DNA from: Burkholderiales bacterium
GTDB lineage: Bacteria; Pseudomonadota; Gammaproteobacteria; Burkholderiales; Usitatibacteraceae
Direction: 5' to 3'
Length of the DNA: 34,639 nt
Assembly (NCBI GenBank): GCA_026125445.1
Contig: JAHCLE010000021.1
Span: 1-34,639, forward strand
The translations under genes and the position numbers were made by a program. Below the pieces are notes generated by a model. The model worked only from the letters and a program-made list of their open reading frames with translations, was not told the origin of the DNA and made no database searches. Position 1 is the first letter of the stretch; the number at the start of each line of letters is the position of its first letter. Shown in pieces: positions 7,177 to 15,212 of the stretch.

Positions 7177-8220
7177 TTGTTCACGTTCCTCCAGATCTTC
7201 CGCGAGAGCCCCTACTACCCCAAGTTCCGGGGCGGGTTCCTGTTCCTCGTCCTCGTGCACGCGCTGGGAACGCTGGGCTACCTCGCGATCTCGGGCTGGC
7301 ACGCGCCGTGGATGGACGCGCTCTACATGACCTTCAACGTGGTCACCACGCTGGGATTCTCCGAGACCGTGGAGGCGGCGAAGGGGACGGGAGGGCGGCT
7401 CTTCACGATGACGGTGGCCTTCCTGGGCATCGCCGGCACCTGGTACCTCTTCTCCACCTTCACCGCCTTCATCCTCGAGACCAACCTCAACCAGGCCTAC
7501 CGGAGGCGCCGCATGGAACACTTCCTCTCCGCCCTCTCGGGGCACTACATCGTCTGCGGCATCGGGCGCGTCGGCGGCTACGTGGCCGACGAGCTGCTCA
7601 AGACCCGCCGCGAGTTCGTCGTGATCGACACCGACGAGGCCGTGCTCGCGGCGCACGAGGAGCGCACCGGGCACCGCCTGCAGCTGCACGGCGACGCGGC
7701 CGACGACGAGGTGCTCGAGCGCGCGGGCATCGCGCGGGCCGCGGGCGTCTTCGCCGTCACCAGCGACGACTCCCGCAACCTCGTGGTGAGCCTGTCGGCC
7801 AAGCAGCTCAACCCGGCCGCGCGCGTGGTCGCCCGGGTGCACGACCGGCGAAACGTCGAGAAGACGCGGCGCGCCGGCGCCGACGAGATCGTCTCGCCCG
7901 ACTTCACCGGCGGCATGCGCATCGCCTCGGCCATGCTGCGGCCCAACGCGGTGCACGTGATGGACATGATGCTGCACACCGAGGAGAACCTGCGCGTCGA
8001 GGAGGTCGTGGTGCCGCGGACCGCGACGGGCACCACGGTGCAGGCCCTGGGGCGGCGGCAGGAGTGGCTGCTGGTGGCCGTCCGCGACGCGCAGTCGCGC
8101 TGGAACTTCAACCCGCCGCCGGAGACGAAAATCGCGCCGGGCGATACCATCGTGGCGATCGTGAGCCCGGAGGGGCGGCAGCTGCTGGAGGCTGCGCTTT
8201 CGGCGCCTGTGGCGCAGTAA
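7177..8220 (+). CDS. Two-TM potassium channel with RCK (TrkA-N/TrkA-C) gating domains
   Basis: A 347-residue ion channel. Two hydrophobic helices (about 20-38 and 74-98) flank a pore loop whose filter reads TTLGFSE (57-63) instead of the canonical TVGYG. Residues about 121-235 are a TrkA-N domain with GIGRVG (128-133) and an acidic VVIDTDEA strand end typical of NAD binding. The C-terminal 80 residues look like TrkA-C. The layout is that of MthK/GsuK-type channels in the inner membrane. I chose the TTG at 7177 because GGAG lies 7 nt upstream and the protein then begins at the amphipathic segment before TM1. A GTG at 7072 would add 35 Arg-rich residues and leave little promoter space. It is divergent from the Kef antiporter, so this looks like a small potassium-homeostasis neighbourhood. 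Confidence 0.85.
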   Translation: MFTFLQIFRESPYYPKFRGGFLFLVLVHALGTLGYLAISGWHAPWMDALYMTFNVVTTLGFSETVEAAKGTGGRLFTMTVAFLGIAGTWYLFSTFTAFILETNLNQAYRRRRMEHFLSALSGHYIVCGIGRVGGYVADELLKTRREFVVIDTDEAVLAAHEERTGHRLQLHGDAADDEVLERAGIARAAGVFAVTSDDSRNLVVSLSAKQLNPAARVVARVHDRRNVEKTRRAGADEIVSPDFTGGMRIASAMLRPNAVHVMDMMLHTEENLRVEEVVVPRTATGTTVQALGRRQEWLLVAVRDAQSRWNFNPPPETKIAPGDTIVAIVSPEGRQLLEAALSAPVAQ

Positions 8221-8230
8221 GGCGGGGAAC

Positions 8231-8268
8231 GCCGATGGACGCCGATGGCCCGCCGATTGCCGCCGATA
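8231..8268. repeat. Four phased GCCGAT repeats
   Basis: GCCGAT occurs at 8231, 8241, 8252 and 8262, spaced 10, 11 and 10 nt, about one helical turn apart. The array lies between the channel gene and the FAH gene, ending 45 bp before the latter's start. It resembles degenerate GCCGATG-type dispersed repeats seen in some bacterial genomes. It could also be a row of protein-binding sites on one DNA face. Confidence 0.6.
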
Positions 8269-8313
8269 GAACATGAGCAGAGACGGAACCGAAACTGGAA
8301 TGGAGAAGAGGCG

Positions 8314-9081
8314 ATGACGCGCTGGATTCGATTCGAACACGAGGGGCGGGTGCAGTTCGGGACGCTGGAGGGAGAGACCATTCGCGTCCACGAGGGAGAC
8401 ATGTTTGCCGGGGCGCGCGACACGGGAAGGACGGTCGGGCTGGAGGCGGTGAAGCTGCTCACGCCGTGCGTGCCCACCAAGATGGTGGCGCTCTGGAACA
8501 ACTACCGCGCGCTCGCCGAGAAGCTGGGGCAGGCCACGCCGCCCGAGCCGCTGTGGTTCATCAAGGCCAACAGCTCCTTCCACCCCGGCGGGCAGCCCAT
8601 CCGGGTGCCGGCCTCCTACGCCGGCAAGGTGATCTACGAGGGCGAGCTGGGGATCGTGATCGGCAAGCGCACCGCGCGCGTGTCCGAGGCGGAAGCCCCG
8701 GCGCACATCTTCGGCTACACCTGCATCAACGACGTCACGGCCGTGGAGCTCCTCAAGAAGGACGCGAGCTTCGACCAGTGGTCGCGCTCGAAGAGCTTCG
8801 ACACCTTCGGCGTCTTCGGTCCGGTGATCGCCACGGGGCTCGATCCCGCGAAGCTCGTGATCCGCACGATGCTCAACGGCCAGGAGCGGCAGAACTACCC
8901 GGCCTCCGACATGTTCTTCGGGCCGGCGCAGCTCGTCTCCCTCATCTCGCAGGACCTCACCTTCGAGGCGGGCGACGTGATCTGCTGCGGCACCTCGGTG
9001 GGCGTGGGCTCGATGAAGCCCGGCAGCGACGTCGTGGTCTCGATCGAGGGGATCGGGGAGCTCGCCAACCGCTTCGAGTAG
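8314..9081 (+). CDS. Fumarylacetoacetate hydrolase (FAH) family protein
   Basis: A 255-residue cytoplasmic enzyme of the FAH superfamily, which hydrolyses or decarboxylates acylpyruvate-like 2-oxo acids with a divalent metal. The metal ligands are visible as E109 and E111 (IYEGELG) and D140 (CINDVTA). The FDQWSRSKSFDTFGVFGP stretch and the C-terminal GTSVGVGSM loop are also typical. The short N-terminal domain (1 to about 60) and total length fit the bacterial 2-hydroxyhepta-2,4-diene-1,7-dioate isomerase/5-oxopent-3-ene-1,2,5-tricarboxylate decarboxylase-like group; the exact substrate cannot be told. The start at 8314 follows an AGAAGAGG Shine-Dalgarno; an upstream in-frame ATG at 8245 would add 23 unlikely residues. 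Its stop is only 3 bp from the stop of the convergent YcxB-like gene. Confidence 0.9.
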   Translation: MTRWIRFEHEGRVQFGTLEGETIRVHEGDMFAGARDTGRTVGLEAVKLLTPCVPTKMVALWNNYRALAEKLGQATPPEPLWFIKANSSFHPGGQPIRVPASYAGKVIYEGELGIVIGKRTARVSEAEAPAHIFGYTCINDVTAVELLKKDASFDQWSRSKSFDTFGVFGPVIATGLDPAKLVIRTMLNGQERQNYPASDMFFGPAQLVSLISQDLTFEAGDVICCGTSVGVGSMKPGSDVVVSIEGIGELANRFE

Positions 9082-9084
9082 GAG

Positions 9085-9582
9085 CTATCGCAGGACGCCG
9101 CCCGTTTCCTTCACCCGCCGCTCGATCATCTGCCGCGCCTCGCGCGGCATCTGCGCGACCGGGATCGTGCTGTAGACGTCGCGGCCCCAGATGAGGAGCC
9201 ACAGCTCCGGGAAGCGCCATACCTCCGGGAGCCTCTCCCAGGCGATCGCCGACTCGCCCAGGCTGCTCGCCTGGATGATCCCGTCCTCGGTGAGGGTCCA
9301 GGTGCTCGTGGGAGGCGTGAGCGCCGCGAGCCCGGCGCGCGCGCGGTACCAGTGGATGAAGAAGAGCCCGGCGCCGAGCACCGCGAAGATGCCCACGGCG
9401 ACCATGAGCGCGACCTCGATCCAGCGGTAGGGTCCCTGGGTGGCGAGCACCAGCAGCCCCGTGCCGATGGCGAGCTCGAGCGCGTAGCGGTAGCCCAGGC
9501 GCTTCTGCCAGTAGCGCCAGGCCGTGGCGAGGCAGTGCTCCTTCGTGTAGCGGACGGTGAAGACGACGGGCTCTCCGGCCAT
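9085..9582 (-). CDS. YcxB-like membrane protein
   Basis: A 165-residue protein with two adjacent transmembrane helices (about 35-52 and 57-76) and a C-terminal cytoplasmic domain whose TWTLTEDGIIQASSLGESAIAW stretch is cut here to TWTLTEDGIIQ and ESAIAWERLPEV, a pattern of YcxB-like proteins. Molecular function is unknown. It is the last gene of the leftward glycosyltransferase operon, starting 19 bp after the DUF2304 gene, with a GAGGA near the end of that gene as a possible weak ribosome site. Its place in the operon may be incidental; nothing in the protein points to glycan synthesis. Confidence 0.7.
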   Translation of the reverse strand: MAGEPVVFTVRYTKEHCLATAWRYWQKRLGYRYALELAIGTGLLVLATQGPYRWIEVALMVAVGIFAVLGAGLFFIHWYRARAGLAALTPPTSTWTLTEDGIIQASSLGESAIAWERLPEVWRFPELWLLIWGRDVYSTIPVAQMPREARQMIERRVKETGGVLR

Positions 9583-9601
9583 GGCGGGGTCGGCCGGGTC
9601 C

Positions 9602-9958
9602 TCAGCGCGGCGGATCGGATTCCCGCGCGGGGCGCTCCGACTCGAGCAGGGCGATGCGCTGGTTGAGGCGGCGCACGTCGCGGCTCAGCTTGGTGAGCGC
9701 GATGTCGCCCAGCAGCGCCTTCACCACGAGGGCCACGATCGCGCCGAGCAGCAGCAGCGTCGGCGGATAGGAGATCCCGAAGAGGAACCCCACCGCGTCG
9801 ATGAGGGGAGGCCACATGCCGAAGAGGAACGAGGCGGCGGCCACGAGGATCCAGAAGAGGCCCTGCCGGATGTACAGGTGGTCGCGGCGGATGAGGAACA
9901 GGATGGCGATCGCCACCCCGGTTCCGATGACCATCACGACCAGGTGGTAGGAGAGCAT
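9602..9958 (-). CDS. DUF2304 small membrane protein
   Basis: A 118-residue protein with three predicted helices (about 4-23, 33-60 and 64-84) and a charged C-terminal tail with heptad-like leucines (LSRDVRRLNQRIALLESE). The length and the FWILVAAASFLFGMWPPLI region match DUF2304. Genes of this family are very often next to GT2 polyprenyl-phosphate glycosyltransferase-like genes, as here, where the GT2 domain of the fusion gene ends 38 bp upstream. A plausible role is a membrane partner that anchors or assists that GT2 domain (inference). The ATG at 9958 lacks an evident Shine-Dalgarno; the start is supported by the family N-terminus. Confidence 0.78.
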   Translation of the reverse strand: MLSYHLVVMVIGTGVAIAILFLIRRDHLYIRQGLFWILVAAASFLFGMWPPLIDAVGFLFGISYPPTLLLLGAIVALVVKALLGDIALTKLSRDVRRLNQRIALLESERPARESDPPR

Positions 9959-9996
9959 GGCGTAGTTCGCGTTCCGGGAAGTCGAGGGTTTCGCGG

Positions 9997-11862
9997 CTAG
10001 CGGGCGCGGGCGATGCGGCGCGGATGCCAGCGCGCCATGCAAAGCAGCGTCGTCTCCAGCATGTACCGGCCCACGGTCCACCAGGAGGGGAAGACGCGCG
10101 AGGCGCCGCTCGCGCGCGCGTTCATGTCCACCGGGATCTCCGCGATGCGCAATCCCGCGCGGCGCAGGAGGAGGAGCACGCCGATGTCCTGGTAGTCGAG
10201 CAGCGTCGCCTCCTCGCTCGCCAGCAGGTCGCAGGCCTCGGGGCCATAGTACCTGAAGCCGGAAGTGAGGTCCTCCACCCGCAGCCCGGTGAGGAGCTTG
10301 AAGTAGGCCCACGCCACGTGCCGCGCGGGGCTGCCGCGCGACGGGCAGGCGGCGATGACGACGTCGGCATCGCGCGCCGCCTCGCGCAGCCGCGGCAGGT
10401 CGTCGGGCTCGTGCTGGCCGTCGGCGTCCATCGTCACCACGGCGGCGTATCCGTGCCGGCGGGCGTAGCGCAGGCCGGTCTGGATGGCGCCCCAGGCGCC
10501 CTGCCAGAGAGGCGCGCGCAGGACCGTCGCGCCGTGCTCGCGCGCGATCTCGGCGGTGCCGTCGGTGCTGCCGTCGTCGACCACGACCACGTCGATGTCG
10601 GGGTGCGCGCGGATGCGGTCGATCACCGGGCCGATGCAGTCGGCCTCGTCGAGCGCGGGCATGACCGCGAGCAGGCGCCCCTCGCCCCGGCCGGCCGTTG
10701 CCGCCGCGAACGCGGGCGCGGACCCGTCGTCGGCGACGCGCATCGCGTGGGCGTAGACGCGGTCGATGGCCTGCGCGATCCGCCCGATCGTGAACTCGCG
10801 CCGGAAGCGCTCCTCGCCGGCGCGCCCGAGGGCCTCGCGCCGCTCGGGGGAGGTCGCGAGCTTCTCGATGGCCCAGGCCCAGTCGCGGGCGTCCTCGGTC
10901 GCCGCGTGCTCGGCGTTGAGGCCGCGGCGGGCGACCCAGGTGAAGCCGCTGCCCGCGAGGTCGCTCACGAGCAGCGCCCTGCCGTAGCGCATGGCCTCGA
11001 GGAGCACGATGCCGAAGGACTCGGTGCGCTCGCGCGAGGGCAGGCACAGGAGGTCGCACGAGGCCATGAGGCGGCACAGCGCCTCGTCGCCGAGCGCCCC
11101 GGCCAGGCGGATGCGCGCCGGGCGTCCCGCCTCGTCGAGGAGGCGCTCGAGGCGGCCTCTCTCCTCGCCCTCGCCGACGATCACCAGCTGCGCCCCGGGA
11201 ACCGCGAGCACCGCCTGGACGAGGGTCTCGAAACCCTTGTAGTAGGTGAGCCGGCCGACCGCCAGCGCGCGCATCCCCCCGGCCGGCCAGTCCGCGGCCG
11301 CCGCCGCGAGGTCCACCGGCGGCAGGCGCACCGCGTCGACCCCGTTGGGCACCATGTGGCACTTGTGCAGCCAGGGAGCCAGCGCCTGGCTCGTGTCGCG
11401 GTACGGCGGCGAGGTCGCGATGACGGCGTCCGCGCGGTCGAGGACGGCCCGCTCGAAGATGCTGTACAGGGGGTAGGCGAGGCGCAGCGAAAGACGGTAC
11501 TGCGAGGGCTCGACGTCGGACTGCCAGTGCACGACCCAGGGCAGCCGGCGCGCCGAGGGCAGCAACAGGGCCCAGAAGACGCTCGGGTTGGGCATGTGCA
11601 GGTGCAGGACCTCGGGCGAGTGCTCCGCGATCACCCGCGCGAGCCGGAACGGGAACGCCGGGCTCACGGGCGCGAACACGAGGCGGAACCAGACCGCGCA
11701 GCGGTGCAGCCACGGCGGGTCGCCGTCGGCAGGGACCTCCCCGTGCACCAGGACGGAGACCTCGTGGCCCGCGGCGCGCTGGGCCCCGACCAGGTCGCCG
11801 AGGAAGCGCTCCATGCCTCCCGGCACGGGAGGAAAGTACTTGCCGATGTGCAGGATGCGCAT
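9997..11862 (-). CDS. Fused GT4-GT2 glycosyltransferase
   Basis: A 621-residue protein with two complete glycosyltransferase modules in one frame. Residues 1 to about 372 are a GT-B fold GT4 enzyme: HIGKYFPPVPGGMERF at the N-terminus, VGRLTYYKGFETL (202-214) and an E-x7-E motif (E281, E289). After a linker rich in Ala, Gly and Asp (about 373-395), residues about 396-621 are a GT2 domain with VVDDGSTDGT (427-436) and the metal-binding DADGQ (479-483), most like dolichyl-phosphate-mannose-synthase-type enzymes. The GT4 half should add a sugar from an NDP donor. The GT2 half may charge a polyprenyl phosphate, feeding the GT-C protein encoded just upstream (8-bp gap) and perhaps helped by the DUF2304 protein downstream; the coupling is inferred. 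No internal stop or frameshift is seen, so the fusion looks real. Confidence 0.9.
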   Translation of the reverse strand: MRILHIGKYFPPVPGGMERFLGDLVGAQRAAGHEVSVLVHGEVPADGDPPWLHRCAVWFRLVFAPVSPAFPFRLARVIAEHSPEVLHLHMPNPSVFWALLLPSARRLPWVVHWQSDVEPSQYRLSLRLAYPLYSIFERAVLDRADAVIATSPPYRDTSQALAPWLHKCHMVPNGVDAVRLPPVDLAAAAADWPAGGMRALAVGRLTYYKGFETLVQAVLAVPGAQLVIVGEGEERGRLERLLDEAGRPARIRLAGALGDEALCRLMASCDLLCLPSRERTESFGIVLLEAMRYGRALLVSDLAGSGFTWVARRGLNAEHAATEDARDWAWAIEKLATSPERREALGRAGEERFRREFTIGRIAQAIDRVYAHAMRVADDGSAPAFAAATAGRGEGRLLAVMPALDEADCIGPVIDRIRAHPDIDVVVVDDGSTDGTAEIAREHGATVLRAPLWQGAWGAIQTGLRYARRHGYAAVVTMDADGQHEPDDLPRLREAARDADVVIAACPSRGSPARHVAWAYFKLLTGLRVEDLTSGFRYYGPEACDLLASEEATLLDYQDIGVLLLLRRAGLRIAEIPVDMNARASGASRVFPSWWTVGRYMLETTLLCMARWHPRRIARAR

Positions 11863-11870
11863 CGCGGCGG

Positions 11871-13835
11871 TCAGGGCATCGCCCGGATCTTCGCCGCCCA
11901 CTCGCGCAGGGCGGGGTTGCCGGGACCGAGGCGGATCGCGTTGTCGATGTCGGACTGCGCCTGCGGCTTGCGCTTCAGGCCGTAGTGGGCGATGGCGCGC
12001 CCGAGGTAGGCGGCGGCGGTGGGCTTCTCCGCGAGGAGGCCGTCGAGGAGGGGAAGCGCGCGCTCGAATTCCTTGCCGGTGATCCATGCCATGGCGAGGA
12101 GGTATCGCCCCTCCTCGTGCCCGGGCGCCGCGGCGAGCAGGGCCTCCAGGTGCTTCATCGCCTCCTCGCGCTTTCCGAGCTGCAGCGCCGTGCGGCCCGC
12201 GTTCACCCGGGCCAGGTCGCGCACGGTGGCGTCGGGAGAAGCGGCGAGCGTCGCCTCGAACTGCGGATAGGCCTGGTCGAGGCGGCCGAGGGCGAGCAGC
12301 GCCATGCCGCGCTGGAAGGGCAGGTTGTAGAGGCGGTAGCCCCGGCGTTCGGCCTGGTCGAACGCCGCGATGGCGAGCTGGGGCTTGCCCTGGCCCAGGA
12401 GGATCGAGCCGACGTTGAAGGTGCCGATGCCGCCGTCGCCGAGCGCGGAGGAGGCCTCGAAGTCCTTCAGCGCGAGCTGCGTCTGCTCGCGATCGAAGTA
12501 GGCGTTGCCGCGGTTGAGGTAGGGGAACCAGCGCCCGACGGCGCGAGGGTCGTCGGGAAGCTTCGCGATCGCGTCGCTGAAGGCGCGCTCGGGGGAGGAG
12601 AGCGAGACCACGCGGTCGAAGGACTGCCAGCCCAGGAAGCAGGCGACGGCGAGCGCGATGGCGATCGAGGCGCGCAGCGAGGGCCCGTGCGCGAAGAAGA
12701 ACACCAGCCCCGGGACGCCGATCGCCCACAGGTAGCTGCGGTAGATCACGAACGGGTCCTGCACCCAGACCGTGGCGAACTCGGTGGCGAAGAGCAGCGC
12801 CGGCAGCAGCAGCGAGATTCCCACGAGCGAGCGCCAGTCGCGGAACCTCGCGACGAGGAAGAAGCCTCCCGCGACGACCGCGAGGTAGCCGACGATCCCC
12901 AGGGCGTGCGGGAAGGTGAGCCAGGTCACGGGGAAGACCGGGCGCATGTTGATCGACATCCAGCCCGACCAGGGCGCGAGCCACCTCACCCCGTACTCGA
13001 AGAAGAGGTACGACTGGTTCATGATGCTCAGCGGCCAGGCGTTCCTCGCCGCGTCCGGGTCGATGGCGCTCAGCTGCTCGAGGTAGAGGTGGGAGAACTC
13101 GTCGAAGGGCTTGCCGAGGATCTCGCCGTAGCGCTGCCAGAGCAGGAACCCCATCGCGCCCACGAGGGCGGCGCCGGCGGCGGCCAGGGTCGCGAGCTGC
13201 GCGGGCGAGGGGCGCGCGACGAGGATGTAGAGCGGCACCGCGGCGAGCGGGGCGAGGATCGCGTGCTCCTTGGAGGCGATCGCGAGCGCGTAGCAGGCGA
13301 TCGCCACCGCGTGCAGCGCAGGCCTGCGCGAGGCCAGGGCGCGCGCGAAGGCCCACAGGCCCAGGACGACGAAGAGCGTGGCGAGCAGGATCGAGCGCTG
13401 GATGAGGTAGGCGACCGCGTAGACCGCCGCGGGGTTGAGCGCGAAGACGCCGATGGCGATCCAGAGGGCGGGGGAGTCGGCGTAGCTCTCGGCCGGCTGG
13501 CCGGGAACGGCCGGCGGCGGCGCGGCCACGTGGCGCAGGATCTCGCGGTACAGCCCCCACAGGGAGACCACCACCGCGGCATGGATGGCGACGTTCGCGA
13601 GGCGCTGCTTCCACCAGCCGTCGCCCGCCAGGGCGTGCAACCAGACGAAGCTGCCGTAGGAGAGCATGCGCTCGGCGAGCGCCGGCGTGGCGTACTTCGC
13701 GAACAGCTGCCCGTCGGCGAGCTGGGCGTCGTCGAAGAGGAGCGCGTTGCCGAGGCCGGGAAGGTAGATCGCCGCGATGCCGGCGAGAATTGCGGCGAGC
13801 CAGAGGAGATCGGCCCGGGAAACGCGTACCACCAT
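11871..13835 (-). CDS. Polytopic GT-C-like membrane protein with C-terminal TPR repeats (TMTC-like)
   Basis: A 654-residue protein. Residues about 8-425 contain roughly ten or more hydrophobic helices. The first periplasmic loop carries LPGLGNALLFDD, ending in the acidic pair (D35, D36) expected of GT-C enzymes that use polyprenyl-phosphate sugars. Residues about 455-650 are a run of TPR-like helical pairs (for example YLNRGNAYFDREQTQLALKD). This order is that of TMTC-like O-mannosyltransferase relatives found widely in bacteria as TPR membrane proteins. It probably transfers a sugar in the periplasm to a glycan or protein. The ATG at 13835 has a GAGGAAG Shine-Dalgarno. It heads the leftward operon with the GT4-GT2 fusion, DUF2304 and YcxB-like genes. 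Confidence 0.85.
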   Translation of the reverse strand: MVVRVSRADLLWLAAILAGIAAIYLPGLGNALLFDDAQLADGQLFAKYATPALAERMLSYGSFVWLHALAGDGWWKQRLANVAIHAAVVVSLWGLYREILRHVAAPPPAVPGQPAESYADSPALWIAIGVFALNPAAVYAVAYLIQRSILLATLFVVLGLWAFARALASRRPALHAVAIACYALAIASKEHAILAPLAAVPLYILVARPSPAQLATLAAAGAALVGAMGFLLWQRYGEILGKPFDEFSHLYLEQLSAIDPDAARNAWPLSIMNQSYLFFEYGVRWLAPWSGWMSINMRPVFPVTWLTFPHALGIVGYLAVVAGGFFLVARFRDWRSLVGISLLLPALLFATEFATVWVQDPFVIYRSYLWAIGVPGLVFFFAHGPSLRASIAIALAVACFLGWQSFDRVVSLSSPERAFSDAIAKLPDDPRAVGRWFPYLNRGNAYFDREQTQLALKDFEASSALGDGGIGTFNVGSILLGQGKPQLAIAAFDQAERRGYRLYNLPFQRGMALLALGRLDQAYPQFEATLAASPDATVRDLARVNAGRTALQLGKREEAMKHLEALLAAAPGHEEGRYLLAMAWITGKEFERALPLLDGLLAEKPTAAAYLGRAIAHYGLKRKPQAQSDIDNAIRLGPGNPALREWAAKIRAMP

Positions 13836-13867
13836 ACTTCCTCGCAACTTAATTCGCCGAGACGGAT

Positions 13868-13877
13868 ATCGTATCAT
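13868..13877. promoter_or_regulatory. Overlapping divergent -10 elements in an AT-rich island
   Basis: The 13846-13877 stretch is strikingly AT-rich for this DNA. On the minus strand TGATACGAT (13876-13868) is an extended -10 for the TPR gene, giving a leader of about 26 nt. On the plus strand TATCAT (13872-13877) could serve the gene at 13995. The two boxes overlap, so polymerase could occupy only one direction at a time. No good -35 boxes were found. Confidence 0.4.
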
Positions 13878-13994
13878 GCGGTCCTGCGGCGGACCGGTGC
13901 CGCGCCCCCGCTGCAGACCCTCCATCGCCACCGGAAAGACCCCCTTGCGAGCTCCGAGAGGACAGGGCCCCGACGCGAGCTCCCGGGTCCCGCC

Positions 13995-15212
13995 ATGCCC
14001 GATTTCGCGTCGCTGAACCGCTACTTCCGCCTGCGCATTCCCGCGGCGCGCCGGGGCGTGCTGCCGCTCGCGATGCGCTGCCTGCCCGTGGCGCTGCTCG
14101 CCGCGCGCGAGGTCGCGCCCGATCCGTGCGACGTCGTGCTCCTGCAGCCGCACGCCTCCGCGGGCGCGCGGCACGTCAGGCTCGTGGAGAGCCTCGAGCG
14201 GCGCGGGCTCGCCGTGCGCCACGAGTGGGTGCCGCGCTACGCCGAGATGCTGCGCCGCCGGCTGCTCGGCCGTCCCGCCGCCGGCTGGGCCGGCGTGCCG
14301 CGCGAGTGGCGCGCCCACGCGGCCTACGCCGCCTGGCTGGTGGCGCGCCACCGGCCGCGCGTCATCGTGACCTTCATGGACGATTCGCTGCATTCGCCGT
14401 TCCTGCGCGAGGCGGCCGCGGCCGCCGGCGGCGCCGTGGTGAACGTCGCGCACTGCATGAGCGGCGCCAACCTGGACTTCTCGATGTGCGACTTCGACTG
14501 GTACCTGCTCTGGGGCCGGCGCTCGTACGAGAACCTCGCATCCGCGCCGGTGCGCTTCGGCAGCTGCCGAACGCTCGCGATCGGCTCCATCTACCAGGAG
14601 GGGGCGCCTGCGGCCGGGCGCGAGCCCCCCGCGGGCCGGCCCGCGCGGCTGCTCTGGATCGGTCAGGACCTCTCCTCCGAGCACGGCGAGCTGCTGCGCC
14701 GCGACGCCGCCGCCTTCGCGCGCTTCCTGGCCGCGCACCCGGAGCACGAGGCGGTGATCCGCCCGCACCCGCGCGACCGGGGCGAGCTCGCGCGCGCGAT
14801 GGGCGGGATCCTTCCGCGCGCGCGCTGGACGGACGCGGGCTCGCTCCTCGCCGCGGACCTCGGCGGCGTCGACATCGCGGCGAGCAGCTTCTCCTCGGGG
14901 CTCGTCGACGCGGCCGCGGCCGGGCTGCCCGTCGTCGCCTTCTCCTCGTGCCCCCTGGTGGAGTCGATCGGACTGCGCGAGGCGGGCCTGCCGGTGGTGG
15001 CCGACGAGGCGGGCCTCGCGGCGGCCGTGGCGGCGCTCCTCGCGGACTACGCGCAGGCCAGCCGGGCGGCCCTGCGCCTTGCGCGCGAGCACCTGCAGGT
15101 GCCCGGGCCCGCCACCGAGCGCTGCGCCGAGGTCGTCGAGGCGCTCGCCCGCGGGCGCGACCCGGCCGCCCTCGGCTTTCCCGAGGGGGCCCTGCGCGAG
15201 GCGCTGCCGTGA
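13995..15212 (+). CDS. GT-B-fold glycosyltransferase-like protein (capsule synthesis/nonulosonate-transferase-like)
   Basis: A 405-residue cytoplasmic protein not close to a named family. The N-terminal half has Rossmann-like strands (PCDVVLLQPHASAGARH, RPRVIVTFMDD). The C-terminal half has ARLLWIGQDLS, IRPHPRDRGEL (HPR at 258-260) and SSFSSGLVDAAAAGLPVVA (297-315). The HPR motif followed by an S-S-G small-residue loop and a hydrophobic GLPVVA strand is the pattern of nucleotide-binding domains in KpsC/KpsS-type capsule enzymes and in bacterial GT-B sialyl- and polysialyltransferases, which take CMP-activated acids. That makes it a candidate transferase for the CMP-legionaminate made downstream; this is inference. 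It overlaps the next gene by GTGA. The start at 13995 has only a weak upstream purine stretch. Confidence 0.7.
   Translation: MPDFASLNRYFRLRIPAARRGVLPLAMRCLPVALLAAREVAPDPCDVVLLQPHASAGARHVRLVESLERRGLAVRHEWVPRYAEMLRRRLLGRPAAGWAGVPREWRAHAAYAAWLVARHRPRVIVTFMDDSLHSPFLREAAAAAGGAVVNVAHCMSGANLDFSMCDFDWYLLWGRRSYENLASAPVRFGSCRTLAIGSIYQEGAPAAGREPPAGRPARLLWIGQDLSSEHGELLRRDAAAFARFLAAHPEHEAVIRPHPRDRGELARAMGGILPRARWTDAGSLLAADLGGVDIAASSFSSGLVDAAAAGLPVVAFSSCPLVESIGLREAGLPVVADEAGLAAAVAALLADYAQASRAALRLAREHLQVPGPATERCAEVVEALARGRDPAALGFPEGALREALP

Noticed and set aside
4438-8706. A minus-strand open frame of more than 1400 codons
   Set aside because: Only its 3' end (from 5325) is the UspA gene. The rest lies antisense to or out of frame with the Kef, channel and FAH genes, and is Arg/Gly/Ala-rich as expected for shadow frames in GC-rich DNA.
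9082-9084. A 3-bp gap between convergent FAH and YcxB-like stops as a sign of a lost gene or rearrangement
   Set aside because: Both genes appear full length; tight convergent ends are common in compact genomes.
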